Assembly (NCBI RefSeq): GCF_000972845.2
Contig: NW_020853550.1
Coordinates: forward strand, 434,001 to 498,000
Direction: 5' to 3'
Length of the DNA stretch: 64,000 nt
Source of the DNA: Larimichthys crocea
Lineage: Eukaryota > Chordata > Actinopteri > Sciaenidae
The position numbers and the translations under genes were made by a program. The notes below the pieces were generated by a model. It worked only from the letters and a program-made list of their open reading frames with translations. It did not search any database and was not told where the DNA came from. This document shows positions 11,060 to 24,600 of the stretch, piece after piece. Each line of letters starts with the position of its first letter. The stretch's first letter is position 1.

Positions 11060-11684
11060 GTAAGCACCGCAACATGTCTCCTCATCACTCACCTGTTCAT
11101 TTTCCTGCCTTCACACATTTACATATTTTTAGATGATTACAGTCAGTTGTGTCATGCTGTGTTTTCTGAACGCGCTCTCATATTCTTGTGCGCAGTTTGG
11201 TGTCGTTTTCTGTGCCCTTTATGACTTTTCCTCGTGTTTTCTGTCAGTGCTGTGTGGCTTTTACGTGCACGGAGCAACTCTTTCTTTCCAAGGAGGAATT
11301 TGCATGTGCTGTGGGTGTAGAAGTGCGTGGGGTAGCGAGAGGGGAGGGGGGAGGATTTATTCTGAGTGCCTTGGAGAGCTCCGGAGAGCGCAACTCTGAG
11401 ATCACATGAATGCGTGGATATTAAATGTGCCAACTGACAATGATAAGACAGAGACTGCTTCTGGACTGAAGGATGGTTATTTTAAAAAGGCCTGAAGAGG
11501 AAGGGAAGGAAACGGCAACAAACAAAAGGCAACATTTCATAAGCAGACTCTCAGCAGCACACACCGCTTGTTCCGAACAAACTGTGATGGTCAGCAACAA
11601 AAACAAGCAAAAGAAATAAGTTTATAAATAAAAAGCAACCCCACATAAATATGCAGATTTGATAAATAAACATAAAGGAATTAA

Positions 11685-11729
<45 letters not shown>

Positions 11730-14700
11730 ATAGACATGTGAGGGAGTAATAGAGGTGAAGCAAAGGGAGCTGATGAAGACTGTATGGCGGTGGCTCATTT
11801 CCTGTTATAAAGTAAAAAGGCAAAAAAACAAAAACAAATGATAATTTATCTATGTGACCAGATTAGATGATGATTTCACAGCTTCTGTCCACATTTTACT
11901 TTGTGCATGAATGAAGTCATCACTCTGATCTTCCAGCCAGTGAAGCTCATTGTCTTGGTCAACCAGTCCTTTTGCTTTTGTTACGGAGCATCAAAAGCAA
12001 AGTTTGTTCATTGTGTCGAGAGCACAGGTTGCGTCAGACTTGGTGTGTATTATTCTTGTACAAAATCTACACACATTTTTGTTTTAGGATTTTAGTTTGA
12101 ACTCTGTGTTCAACAGTTTTAAAGCTGAACTCTTTTTTTTTTAAATATATATTTCTTATGATTCAAATTCAAAAGTAGATGACATCACTCATTGACTCAT
12201 TATGCAGCATCACTGTGGAGTCTTTGAGTATTTTGGTTCTTTGTTTTGGTTTTTGGCTGGTTTCACTGTAGCTTGCACCTTTAATGTTATGTTCTGCATG
12301 CATTATATTTAGTGCCCATGTCATGTTTTTGTTGCCTCAGAATGAGTCTTTTATATCTACAGACGTGGATCCTCTTCCACAGAGTCCATCATATTGAACC
12401 ACGATGCTTCTATAGTAGTACAGAATGGTCAAACCACACGGTGGGGATACAATCAGTAACTACACAGCCAGATGCCACTTAATCTTACACACTGGCCCTT
12501 CAAGTATCAAATATAAAATGAGTACCAGTGGTGCCACCACCATGGCCCCCTGGCAGTAGACCTGGCACTGGCAATGCGTCGCCTTAGACAAAAGCATTTC
12601 CATGTTCTGGATCATGTCTATAGAGAGCCTGAAGCTACAGATTGTGACAAGCTGTCCCTGGTCCTCATTGTCCCCATGCCCCGCCAGTCTGGAGGGGTTA
12701 GAGAGGAGCTGTTGCATTTCCCTGACAGAATGGGGTTGGCTCAGTGGACCCAAGAAGGATCCTTGCTGCAGATCAACCAGACATCAGCAGGAGCTACACA
12801 GAGAGAGAAAGAATCAGGAGAAGGAGTCCGGGTGTTTGAAGGATGACTTAGCTGTGAAACTGAAGCTGTGAGGAACCTCCATAAAATCAGTAGACTGATA
12901 TTATGGGTCAGTCCAAATGACCTGACAGGACAGACCAAACATGATGGCTGCATTCCTTTCAGAATTTTTCTTTTGAACATTAGTTGAAAGCTGGGATAGG
13001 CTCCGGCCCACTGTGGTTGGCACGGTGGCCTGACAGCAGGGAGGTTGCTGGTTCTAACTGTGTGGAGTCTGCACGTTCTCCTCGTATCTGCGTGGGTTCT
13101 CTCCGGCTACTAAACATGCACTTAACAGGTTCATTTGTAACTCTAAATTGGCTGTAGGAGTGAATGTGAGTGTGAATGGTTGTTTGTCTCTATGTGTCCT
13201 GTGATGAACTGGCGACTTGTCCAGAGAGGCAGGGTACCTCTCACACAGCCAGCTGTCAGCTGGGATAGGCTCCAGCCCCGCCATGACCCTGATAAGATAC
13301 AGGGAGTTACAGATGTTACAGATAATAGATGGATCAACACATCAAAATGGGTTTCTTCCAGGCTGGTGAGAGAGAGTTCCACACGTTCTACAGTTATTGT
13401 TCTTTTGATGGATTTCATTGTTCCCGTATGTTTACACCCTGTTGGATAAGCTGGAGATAATCTTGTCTGAGTGAATGATTAAATACTGATTATTACAAAT
13501 CCTCTATTTCAAAAGATGGCGAGATTTGAAATATGATATATAGCATTAAAATGAACCTGTCAAATGTGAGGCTTCTCTATTGGGTCTCTCACTTGTAGGC
13601 TACTATTATGACTCCAGAACTAATCAAGATTTACTTTTATAATGGATCAACTGACTTTGTGGCGTGGTATTGATCCGATACCAAGTAAATACTGGCCAGT
13701 ATCGCCAATACTGATGCCGATACCTTTCAATAAATAAGGTGGAATTGTCATTGAATTGCTAAATTTTAATTAATTTTTATGAACTGAAGTGTTTTTTGTG
13801 ATGTTTCCCTTTTTATTATTAAATAGTTAAAACCCAGGACAGAATTTATCAATTTTTTTTCTGGAAAAATCTTAAATAAAAAGTACTTGCAAACAAATTA
13901 AAACAAACAAGTACTGTTGAGAAACTATAACACAAAAATTTTATTAAAATTCTCAACAACAAAAACAACAACTGGTGAAAATATAAATAAAAACAAAAAA
14001 ACAACTTAACAACCCCCAAAGCCTTTAGTTAGTCGGAGTTTTGGTTACAGGTTTTTGTTCAAAAACAGTATCAAATTAACTTTGGTTACAGGTTTTTGTT
14101 CAAAAACAGTATCAAATTAACATTTTTGGCTTTCAATGCACTTCGCCTGTGACTAATTAACTGCCCTTGTTCGTTTGCTTTGCGTGTGTCACGTCACGTG
14201 AGTCATGTGGCGGCACAACATTTGAACACAAGAGGGGGGAGGGGGAGCAAAGTGTGCCTGCTCTGCGCTGACACAGGAGCGGCGAGTCCGGCGACCTGGC
14301 TGTTTCCTCTTTGCTGAAACTGCAGCATTGGAAACAAGAGAGGAACTTAAAGTAAAGAATCAATCTCACGGGGCTAGTATCGATCCGACACCGACTTGGT
14401 ATCGATACTATTGATATTTGGATCGATCCACCCACCACTAGTTGCATATAGAGAATTAACACCCTACAGAGCGTTTCAGTGTCTTAACCAGCAGCAGCAG
14501 CAGCAGCAGCACACAGCTGTTGTCAGTGATAATGCTCACAAACCCACAGTACACCTGTCCACCACACAGCAGACAGTGATAGCAACTAACTGGTGAAAAT
14601 TGAGGCCAGGTATTTTTTGGAAAAATAAAATTATTTTAACTGGGCAACAGTGTATATTTTAATAACACAGGTCCCAGAGTTTGTTTAGAATAATAGACAT

Positions 14701-17700
14701 AATAGACAGTCAGCCAGCATGATACTCATCTCCTCTCTGTTTGTCCACCTGCCTGTGACCTGGAAATCAATCTCAGCGAGCCATCTTAAAGGATGTCTCT
14801 ATTCCTAAAATGCATCTGGAGGAGAGGGGAGGCTTGCCAGAGGAGCTGTGAGTGAGGATGCACAGGTTTACTAATATTATTTCTAAGTCTTTTAGGCACC
14901 TATGATGGGCAGATTATGCCACACGTTATATTTAACTGACGTTTTTTTAAAATGATGTCTCTTTTTTCTCAACTCCTCTCGATGTGTGTCTCTTCCATTC
15001 CTCCTCTGATTATGATCTGTCTTACGTTGGAGGGATGGAGACGCTAGGAAAGGAATCGAGGATGTACAAACAGAAATGAGCAGAGCGGCAGGACCCTGGA
15101 ACAGACTCATTTAGATGAAATTAAGTTGTTTTTATCTGCTGTCACTGGAGGCAGCACACAGTTTATTGACTCCTTTTGCAGTGAGATTCCTGATCAAATG
15201 TTAGCCTCAGTTGAAGATGAGTTTGTTGTGAATGTGACATATAAGTAGACACAGAGTTCTCCAATGGCACTGAAGATGATTCAAGATGTTGTATATCACC
15301 AGCTGAGCCTGTTACATGAAACAAACATCAGACATCAGTCTCACGGTGGAGTCTAACTCTGATGTAGTGCTGTTGTGTCGTGGTGATCTTCCTCTCTGCT
15401 GCCTCTCCCAACAAGCCAAACTCTGATCTGAGCTGCTACACCATCACCATCCTCGAACTCAGGTTCTTTCATCCTTCCCTGTGTGAGAGGACAAGTCTGA
15501 TGTGCTCTGACGAATACTTGACATTTGGATGATTTAAAAGAGTTTTTATGTAGCCACACTGTCTCATTATTGCGGGAGTGTCTGTGGATTGTCAGGAGAG
15601 GTTGTCTGAAGGTGACTATGTGACTTTATTTCTAAAAGGCTCTCCTTGTCTCTGACTTCACTGCTTCCACTCACTTTTTAGATCCTGTAGAAGTCTGTGT
15701 GTTTTGTAATGTGAGGATTTGCCTGAAGCAAAAATAAATCAGTCTGTCTCAACACACTCAATGTCCCCATTGATCTATTCTCTCCAGTCTCTTTTTTCAT
15801 TAAGGGTTTCACCCTCAAACAGCCTGGATGTCGTGCTGTAGCTTCAGTGCCACTGCAGGTGGTAATGAGGTGGATTGCTTTCCCCATTCAGGTTAAGAGG
15901 CTTGACACAGAGGTTTCTGTTCGACTGGATAAGACACGAGTGAAAAAGGCAAATGAGAAACACGTCCATGCACAGAATGAGTACATTAATGTGAGGACAG
16001 GCAGGCAGCTGACCACTCTGCTTTGTAGATCACAGCTAGAAACCTGGAGGAAATCCCCCACTGGGGCTCAGCAGTGCTATAATTGAGTTAAATATTGTTT
16101 CTAACTTTGAGGATTTGGAATAGATTTTCTCTTTTATGATGAAAACCCAAAATCTTTTCTAGTGGTAGAAATTTGGTGACCTAATAAGTCCTATTGTGGT
16201 CTGTAGTTGGTGTGATAGGTGTAGGTATGGGGAGACTAACGTGTGTATTTAAGTGTATTTAAATTTTAAATCTAAAACAGTCAAGAAAACAGCGAGGGTT
16301 ACATCTGTACAAACATCTGCCCATCCTCCTTCACTCCATGAAGTTTGGCTTACAGTACCTTTCCTGTCCCAGTTCTGACACCACAACATAACTCATCTTC
16401 TTCTTGACGTGCTGTTATTGAAAACACCTTAAATCTCTTGGATGTACATCAGAAAATACAGAAAATTTGATTTTTGTGGTTCAGTGGATATAGGGGGATA
16501 CATTTGTCTATTTTCATACTGGGAGACCAAAGTTCTAAAATTTCATATTGTAAACAAAGTGTCTCTCTTCTTTTCATGTGTACAACCCCTCTAGCATCAC
16601 TACACTGCAGTGAATACAATAAAGAAGTAGTGAAAGCAGGTCCCCAGTCTCACTGCTTAGTCTGAAAAGCATGTTTCCGTCAGAAGGGCAAACAGGCATC
16701 AAGCTTTGGTTGCTGAAACTCAAAGTATGGTTGTCATTTTTAGTCCACTTATAGTGAGCTTCATAGAATTTGAATCCTAAGTGTTTTCAGTTAACATGTC
16801 CACCATGGTTATAAAATACCAGCATACAGCTGCTGTCATGTCAGTTAAACTTTTCACCCCACAGGCAAACAACTCCATTTGCTTCACCAGTGTCTCTAAA
16901 ACAGATGCCTGTGTGTGTGCAAGTAAACACACCAACACACACACAGCGTCTGGTTCAATATTTAAATTTCACTAACACATCAAGAAATATACATCTGTGT
17001 ATTCCGGATGTGTATTTATCTACTTATTTTGCTGTGTGCTGTCCAAATTTCTTATGCTAAAAAGTGGTTGCCACTGGAGGCAAAGGCCAAGAACAAACCA
17101 GAACAATCCTCAAAATGGTTGCCAATGGCAACCAGGCAACAGTTACTGTCAAACCCTGCATCAGCTGTTTGTTTTTTAAAGCACTAATCACTGCTCCATT
17201 TTGTGCAGCTGAATAGATCTTAAAATCTAAACTGAATATGACCTTTATATAATCATAATTGTTTCCCCCAATTACATAGAAGTCATGTGTCTGGTGGGCA
17301 TACAAAGTACAGAGCTGTGACACCACAGAGTCTGCAGCTAGCTTTAAGCAACTGGATCCCTTTGGAGCCACAGCTGCGAATGAGAATGTTGTGAACTTCA
17401 AAGTGTGTAGGAATGAGGCTGAGAACTGTTGTTCTAACTGAAGGACAGAAGAATAGTTAACACTTTGTGCTCTTGTTTAGGCTAGTAATCTGAACATTCA
17501 TTGTTCTCTACAAAGAAATGTTGCACTTTGTTCATTGGAAAAGTGCATTCAGTGTGCAGTGAATCATTTTTATAATAATAATAAGCTTCAATGTAAGCAT
17601 CAATGTCAATACCCCTAATCCAATGAACACCTTATTCTGTCAATAAATCTGACACACATTGACCTTTACCTTTACTTAACAACACTTTCTTAATAAGGAG

Positions 17701-18630
17701 ATATAACTGTGGTCCAGGCAGCATTACGGTTCCTTCAAAATATTTTTCTAGTTGCAAATGATTAATTATGTAAATGTTAAAGAAGCAACTTCAGGTATTC
17801 AGTGCTATAGAAAGTTCCAGGAACATGTAGTTCTGTTTACAGTTGAAGAACGATTTCTTAGTGTCCTGGCTTCACGTACTGTAAGGTAAGACAGCCTTCA
17901 TCAGCGCACTGATCAAGCAGACGATGTGATGATGTGTTTACTTGTTGCTGTGTCCACAGCTGTCAGAGAGTGTTTTTTGCCAAAGAATAGATCAGTAATG
18001 ACAGAAAAAGATTCTGCAGTGTAAAAACACAAATCTGATTGGATGATTTGTCAGTGACAGTGTGAAGGCTCCAGACTAGGTTTGAAAAGAGTGTGAGCAT
18101 GATGTGTCTATGTATAAACTGCTCTATCAGATGATGTGTCAGTGTATGTGGCTTAGATAGTGTGGAAGCGAGCTGTGTTTTTCTTCTGTCTTACATAAGT
18201 GGCAGCCTGCCTGCCTGCCTGCCACCAAAACGCTGCTCCTCTAGATCCTATTAGACAAGCTGAGCATGGCAGCCACCGTGCAGTCTGCAATCATTACCGC
18301 TGGCACAGGATTGTTTAAATGAGACAGTAAGAAATAAATGACCTCCCCTCTTGTGCAAGTAAAGCACCTATTAACCCCAATACACGTCCACCATCCATGC
18401 CTGACTAGTGGGATGTCAGATGTATGGAAATACTTCAGCTGTCTAATGCCTGGACAAAAATGGGATTTTGGGAATGTACTTTATGATTTTAGGGCTGCTT
18501 AAGTGATTCTATTCATGACAGTATGTTGTTGAAGTGAAATTAGTGAAGTCAGTTAGACACACATATCTGGGAAGCTGATAGCTGTAAATTATTGAATAAG
18601 TGATTGAATTCATTTAGAAATTCAGCTTTA

Positions 18631-18672
<42 letters not shown>

Positions 18673-21600
18673 AGAAAAGAGCCTTGGCTGGAATCAAACC
18701 TGGGTCGCTGCCATAAGGACTGAACCTTAGTGTATGGTACGCAGTCTCAGCCTGAGACCCTAGATACATTAATTTAAAACTAAATTCTTTGTTTTGTTTT
18801 TAACATGTTAGCCATCAGTTGTCTTCCAGCAGACACAGAGTAATATTAGCCTTAATTACAAGTTGTGTTTCTGGCCACTGATGAAGAAGATAAGTTTAAT
18901 TTTCACTCGTCTTGTAGTTTTTCTGGGCCTCCACCAACTCCTGAGAAAAAAAAATCTGTCTCTTTAACCACTAAATGCTTCACTATGCTCACCAGTTGTT
19001 AACTTGGTCTGCTGTTTGGTGCTGGGCAGGTAGTGTACAGTGTACAATACAAGGTTGCTTAAAGCACGAGGGAGGACAATGCTCCATATAACTGAGAGAA
19101 ATGCAGTCACACTGCTTTTTGCACAGACCTTGAACGCCTGTTTTATGGCAGACATTTTAATGTCATAACATATGCACAGACTATATAAAAATCCTGTGTC
19201 CACACAGGATTTTGAAGAGCCGTTGTGAAGCTCATTGTTGTGGCTCCGGCTGCCTCCATCTTGGCAGTCCTGCCTCTGCCGGCTCCCAGAACCCCAAAAT
19301 AGGCAAAGCGATGGAGACTGGGTGGAGCTGAGGCAGGCTGAATGAAGCCTGGCTGTTCAAACAAACCACCTGTGAGATACAGCACTTTGGCACTTCAGTG
19401 TTGGCTTCACTTCACAACAACGGAGGTTGCCGCTAGAGATGTTCCGATCCCATTTTTTCCCTCCTGATACCGATTCGGATACTTGTGCTGTGGGTATTGG
19501 CCGATACCGAGTACCGATCCGACACCAGTATGTTATTTAAAAAAAATCATACTACGCCTGCATGACTGTGATATAATTATCATTGTGGTAAGGCCTGGCT
19601 CAGGTTAAACCCTTTGTAAAACATGAATAAATACAATACATTTAAGCCATTTATTTTTAAATAGAACAGTATAAAAAAACAGTAGTGCAAATGTAATTTG
19701 ACTAAATAAATATAGGAATAATTTTTTTTTTTTTAAATTAAAGTTCAGCCACAATATTTTTAAATAAAAAGGCATCTTCAAGTGTTTAATCAAGTTGCTG
19801 GTGTTAAAATTAGCAACAGTCGTGACACCCCTCGAGATTTCTTTCTTTGCATATGTTGCGTGTCGCAGTCTTACTGGTGGGAGCATCCAGCGTGAAATAC
19901 TGCCACACCACCAACATGATATGCTACTGCTGGTTAGCTGCTAGTTAGCTTAGCTCCAAGCCTTGCGTCAACTCGTTTGTCTAACATAGCAGGCAGCTTA
20001 ACGGAGCTAACCAGTAAATAGATTACTAATTTAAAAAATGACGTGGTATCGGATCGGTGCCTGGACTCCAGTAGGCGCCAAAACCAATGCCAGCAGTATC
20101 GAAGCAACTTCTGATACTGGTATCGGAATCAGAACAACTCTAGTTGCAGTTGTCCCTGTCCTGCTATGACAGGTGAACATGTCTTACAGATACTTGGTGA
20201 GCTCTGGGGAAGGGGCTACACTATGCTAGATACATTAATGTGTGTTTAGATAGACAAAAATGAAATATAGAGGTGTCACGTATGCATACAGGGTACATAC
20301 AAATGTGAATTAAGGCAAAGAGACAGTGATTTGCTGTAGGTGGTGCTAAGAAGAGGTGATTATGTGTCTGCTTGAGTAAAAAAAAATGTTTCAATTTCAG
20401 CAGAAGAAATGCAGTTTTCCCAGAGCGAATGACACATTAATTTACAGAGACAGCAGAACAAAGGACAAGAAAAACAACCCGAGTACCTGATTAAGCTTTG
20501 AAGTCCTCTGCGTGAGCTGTCACACATGGATTGGGTTATTTCCACTCTACTGCTGTAAATACAGTGAGACAAGATGTCCTCGCATTTTAACTAAGAGAAC
20601 ATCAGTCTGAAGAACTTTTTCTTTAGCTTTCTTCACTATCAAAGTCATCCAGGGTTAGTTGTCTGTACATTCAATGGCCAAACAGTAACTGCTAATAGGT
20701 AATTTGGCACAGGTTTAATGGTGTAAACAAATACAGGCTAAAAATCGTGAAAAAGTATACAGTGGAATCAAACCTGCATTTTGCGTCATTTAAAAGATTC
20801 ACCGTTTATTTCACTGTCTAGTTTGTGAATGACGTGTGGTTTTCATTGTCTTCTAGCACAGTAAACTGAATACAACTTACAATACAGACAGAACAAAACA
20901 TGAAGACGTGTGAAGACACAGCAACCATTTTGACCTGAATGGATTGGAACCTTAATTAGTGTCACTGACAACACCTGCATTGACCCAACCATCTTGTGCC
21001 CAAATGGCTGCTGGTTTATAGAAAGATTAATTAATTGACATTTGTTTTTGCCAAATCATATCAAAATCATAGCCTAATTGGCGCCATTAAAATTGTCATT
21101 AGTCATGAGCACTTCCTGTTTCCAATGAACCTATAGGTGTATATCTAACACTGAATGACTTTGATACTGCAGAAAACTAAAAAATAGGATAATTCGTAGG
21201 AAGGTTGTGGAGTTAGGCTATCCTCAGAATGATATTCTTGGAACACTGAGTCTAACAATATGTGTCAAATGATATCTGTGTGTTCACATTCAACTGAGAT
21301 ATGACTCATATACACATCTTTGCATATTAACATCCAATGATTTAATTTGAATCATTTTTAATGAGGTAATTGAACTGAGTGTTAAAAGTTTAGTGCTCCA
21401 TCGTGGTGCTTTGAAGGCATTTAAGAACTACATTGCCACTGTGACCTTCCACACTCTGATGCTAAAAAGTGACATTGTGGTGCTTTCAGAGTGAAATGCC
21501 AGGTAGGTCAGTGAGCACAGGGAGCCAGGACTTCTCAGTGGGAGAATGTCAATCACAGCAGGGGGGGGGGCTCTGATTGGATACCCAACTTCCCCCATGT

Positions 21601-24600
21601 CATATCCCGAAGGTCTCAAGCCCAAGGCCACATTACAAGCAAAGATCTTTGTCACCTAAATGACATCAGTCTCTTACAGAAGTTGAGCTTCAGAGACGAA
21701 GCAGATTCTGAGCTGAGGAGTAAAAGTGCAGCACAAAACAAAACCCTTCATTGCTGTCTGATGAATGACAGCAGTGTATAAATCTGTTTTGGTATTTCTA
21801 CAGAAAAGCAGCATGTTTCTCTAGCAGTTCATTGCCCCTCATTTTTATAGACGTGGGAGTTGTTGCCTTATTGCATAAATGCCTCAATACACATGTTTAC
21901 CCAAAGAGAATTCCAGGGCAATTTAGAGAGGAAACATTTGCAGAAAAACAGACATTTGAGCCTCAGCATTCAGTTTATTCTCAGGGTATGGTGCTGTTGA
22001 TGTTTACAGACTAACACCAGTTGCTTCTTATGTTAAGATTTCATATATTCCACTGGTGTGTTATGATTTCAACTTTCACTTTATATACCCAGTCACCAGC
22101 CGGCTCCAGCATACTGTGTAAAACACATCATGTGAGATAAATCGTAAATGAAAGCGAAAGGAATGATGTGATTAAGCATGTTAAAGAAAGGAAACAGACT
22201 TGACAGCAAATCCCTTTAGGAAATGTCTTCAGTTCCCTGCAGGTGTAGCAGCCATAGTCTGACACACAGGGACACACGCTCACATCTTTAAGGCTATTTA
22301 TAACAGCAATAATGCACTAATAAACAGCTACATGATGCCTGCATGAAGTAAAACTAATTGATAACTAAAAGATGTAGATGATGACTATTTATGTACTGTA
22401 TCTGTATTTAACACTAATCACCTGATGATGTAATTACGACACATCTGTTTAGGCCTTCGTCTGCAGTTTTCTAATGGAAGTTCTGTATCAGGTTTTAAGA
22501 AATAAAGAGAAAGTTTAGTTGTGAATGAAGCAAATGCATTATCTTTAAACATGAGCACGACTTGATCTGTCCAACGTGACAAAGTGGGTGAGAACACTTT
22601 ATTTATCCCTGTTTCTACCATCAGTTCCACACTGTGTTCAATTAAAACATGCTTGTTAATTGTTTAACTATAGTTCCATCATTGATCAGTAACATGCAGT
22701 ACTGTAAAATGTAGTTATTGTTTATTGCTGTTTTATGTTGATTTGTGTCCATGTATGTTTGTTGCAATGTAGGTTTTATGATAAACAATGTAAGAATTCA
22801 TTAAGTACCACAGTTTTGTTGCTTCTTAGTTATCTGCTCAGCTAGCTTCTGTAATACATGCAAATTATATCAATTATATTATAGATGCAAATTCTCATGG
22901 AGGGTTTGTTTTATTGATTTTTTTTCTGAAAAGATTGAAGATGTTCCTCTGGTTTACTCTTAGTTTACCCATATCGTGAGAGGAATGAGTATCTACTACT
23001 ACACTTTATATTAGATTTCAAAGTACTGTGATTTTTTTCTTTTTACAATTCAATTAATTTGTTAGCATACAAAAAACTATAGCTCCCATGAAGTTTTTAA
23101 CTTAGGGGTTCTGTTTTTCTCTTACTCCTATTTATCCTTATCTCCACCTCTTTCTGTTCTTTTGGGATCACCTTAAAAAGACAGAAGGTGTGCTATTGTC
23201 ACAGCTATGTCTGGACGATGGAGATTGACAAGTCTATTCTCAGAGCTCCCCACTCAACTGGCTAGTCTGTCAAGCTAGTGACATTTAGCCATAGACTGTC
23301 TTGGGCTTGTGGGAAATGATGTTCATTAAAGGCTGTTATAAAAGGCAGAAATAAAAGCAATATTAAATAGCTTTTTAAATGTTTATATATATATATAACC
23401 TCCTGACATAGCCGTATGTCGACTGGGTTATTTTGCTCAACAGTTTGTCACGTGTAGAGTAATAACAGTAATAATGTTGCGATTTTGATCAGACAGAATC
23501 TGAAAGTTCCAGTCTCATCACTGTTGGGTAAAAGTGAAAACTGTTAAGAAAGAATTTCTTAATGTGTGGGACCCATATGGCTCTTACACGTCTGGGTTTT
23601 AACACTGTAAGCTGTCACACAGCAGAGGAGGGGAAACTTTTCCAAGCCCCACGCATGAACATGAACATGTATGTCGACACGAACAGACCAGCATGAGCAT
23701 GCGAGGACACACACTGTGCTGCTCCCCACGGTCGCTCTGACTCGCTCCTCATCACCCTGACAGCCCTCTCGAGAGAAGCCTTTCCATCTGTCAGTTACTG
23801 CTCCTTGCCTCTTTATTGAACACATTTTGTTATCGCAGTCAATTCTCACTAATGTGTCAAGTTGTTAGAAGGAAATTGATTTCTAATCCTGGCAGTGATT
23901 TGATGTTATGATGCTCTTTGTGTATGTGTGTATGATTCATTTCCCCTGATGCAGCCACAAAATGGAAACATGAAATCCTCATGTGTCAACTCTAATATTA
24001 TTGACCAGAGTTTGCACCATAACTCACGTTTTTCTATTTGTCGCTGCTTGTGCTGACTGGAGAAAATCCACCGACACAAATAAACAGAAATATGCACAAA
24101 CTGTTCCCACACTACACTAATTACACACAGGACTGACTGAGTGTGTAGTGTTTTATTGCTCAGAGGGAAGGAAATGACTGGAAGGTGTTCTTGCAGGCGG
24201 AAGAGCTGCATAGCTTTCAGTGGGAGCTTCTTTTTTTAGTCACAAAGCTGTTGGCCACCATCCATAAACAAATACATGAACTCTTTGCAATGTTGTCCTG
24301 TTTGTGAAGCTTAGATTAAATGCATGTTGACTGTCAATTATTAGAATTATTATATATATATATATTATTTTACATAATGAAGCACTTTGCTTTATTCTGA
24401 AAGTGACGAGTACAGCATGAATGGTTAAGTCAGCGGTGTGTACATAAGACTGACATAACATGATGTCATGAACATGAAGTAGTCTTTATAAATGTACATT
24501 GACAAAGACCTGCCACAAACTCACCATATCAAATATATATATCAAATTATTTAGATTTCTTAACATTTCATTACTGTCATATGTGGTTGGTTTTTGACAT

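Noticed and set aside
11133..11433. Overlapping open frames on both strands just after CPNE9 exon 1
   Set aside because: They start inside intron 1 beyond a good donor site and match no copine segment.
12460..12871. Overlapping open frames of 89-97 codons
   Set aside because: They run from a repeat end into unique intron sequence, with no motif and no splice context. Treated as chance.
18680..18770. tRNA-like stretch (gaatcaaacctgggtcgctg)
   Set aside because: Only a B-box-like word is present and no cloverleaf can be drawn. It fits a retroelement fragment better than a tRNA gene.
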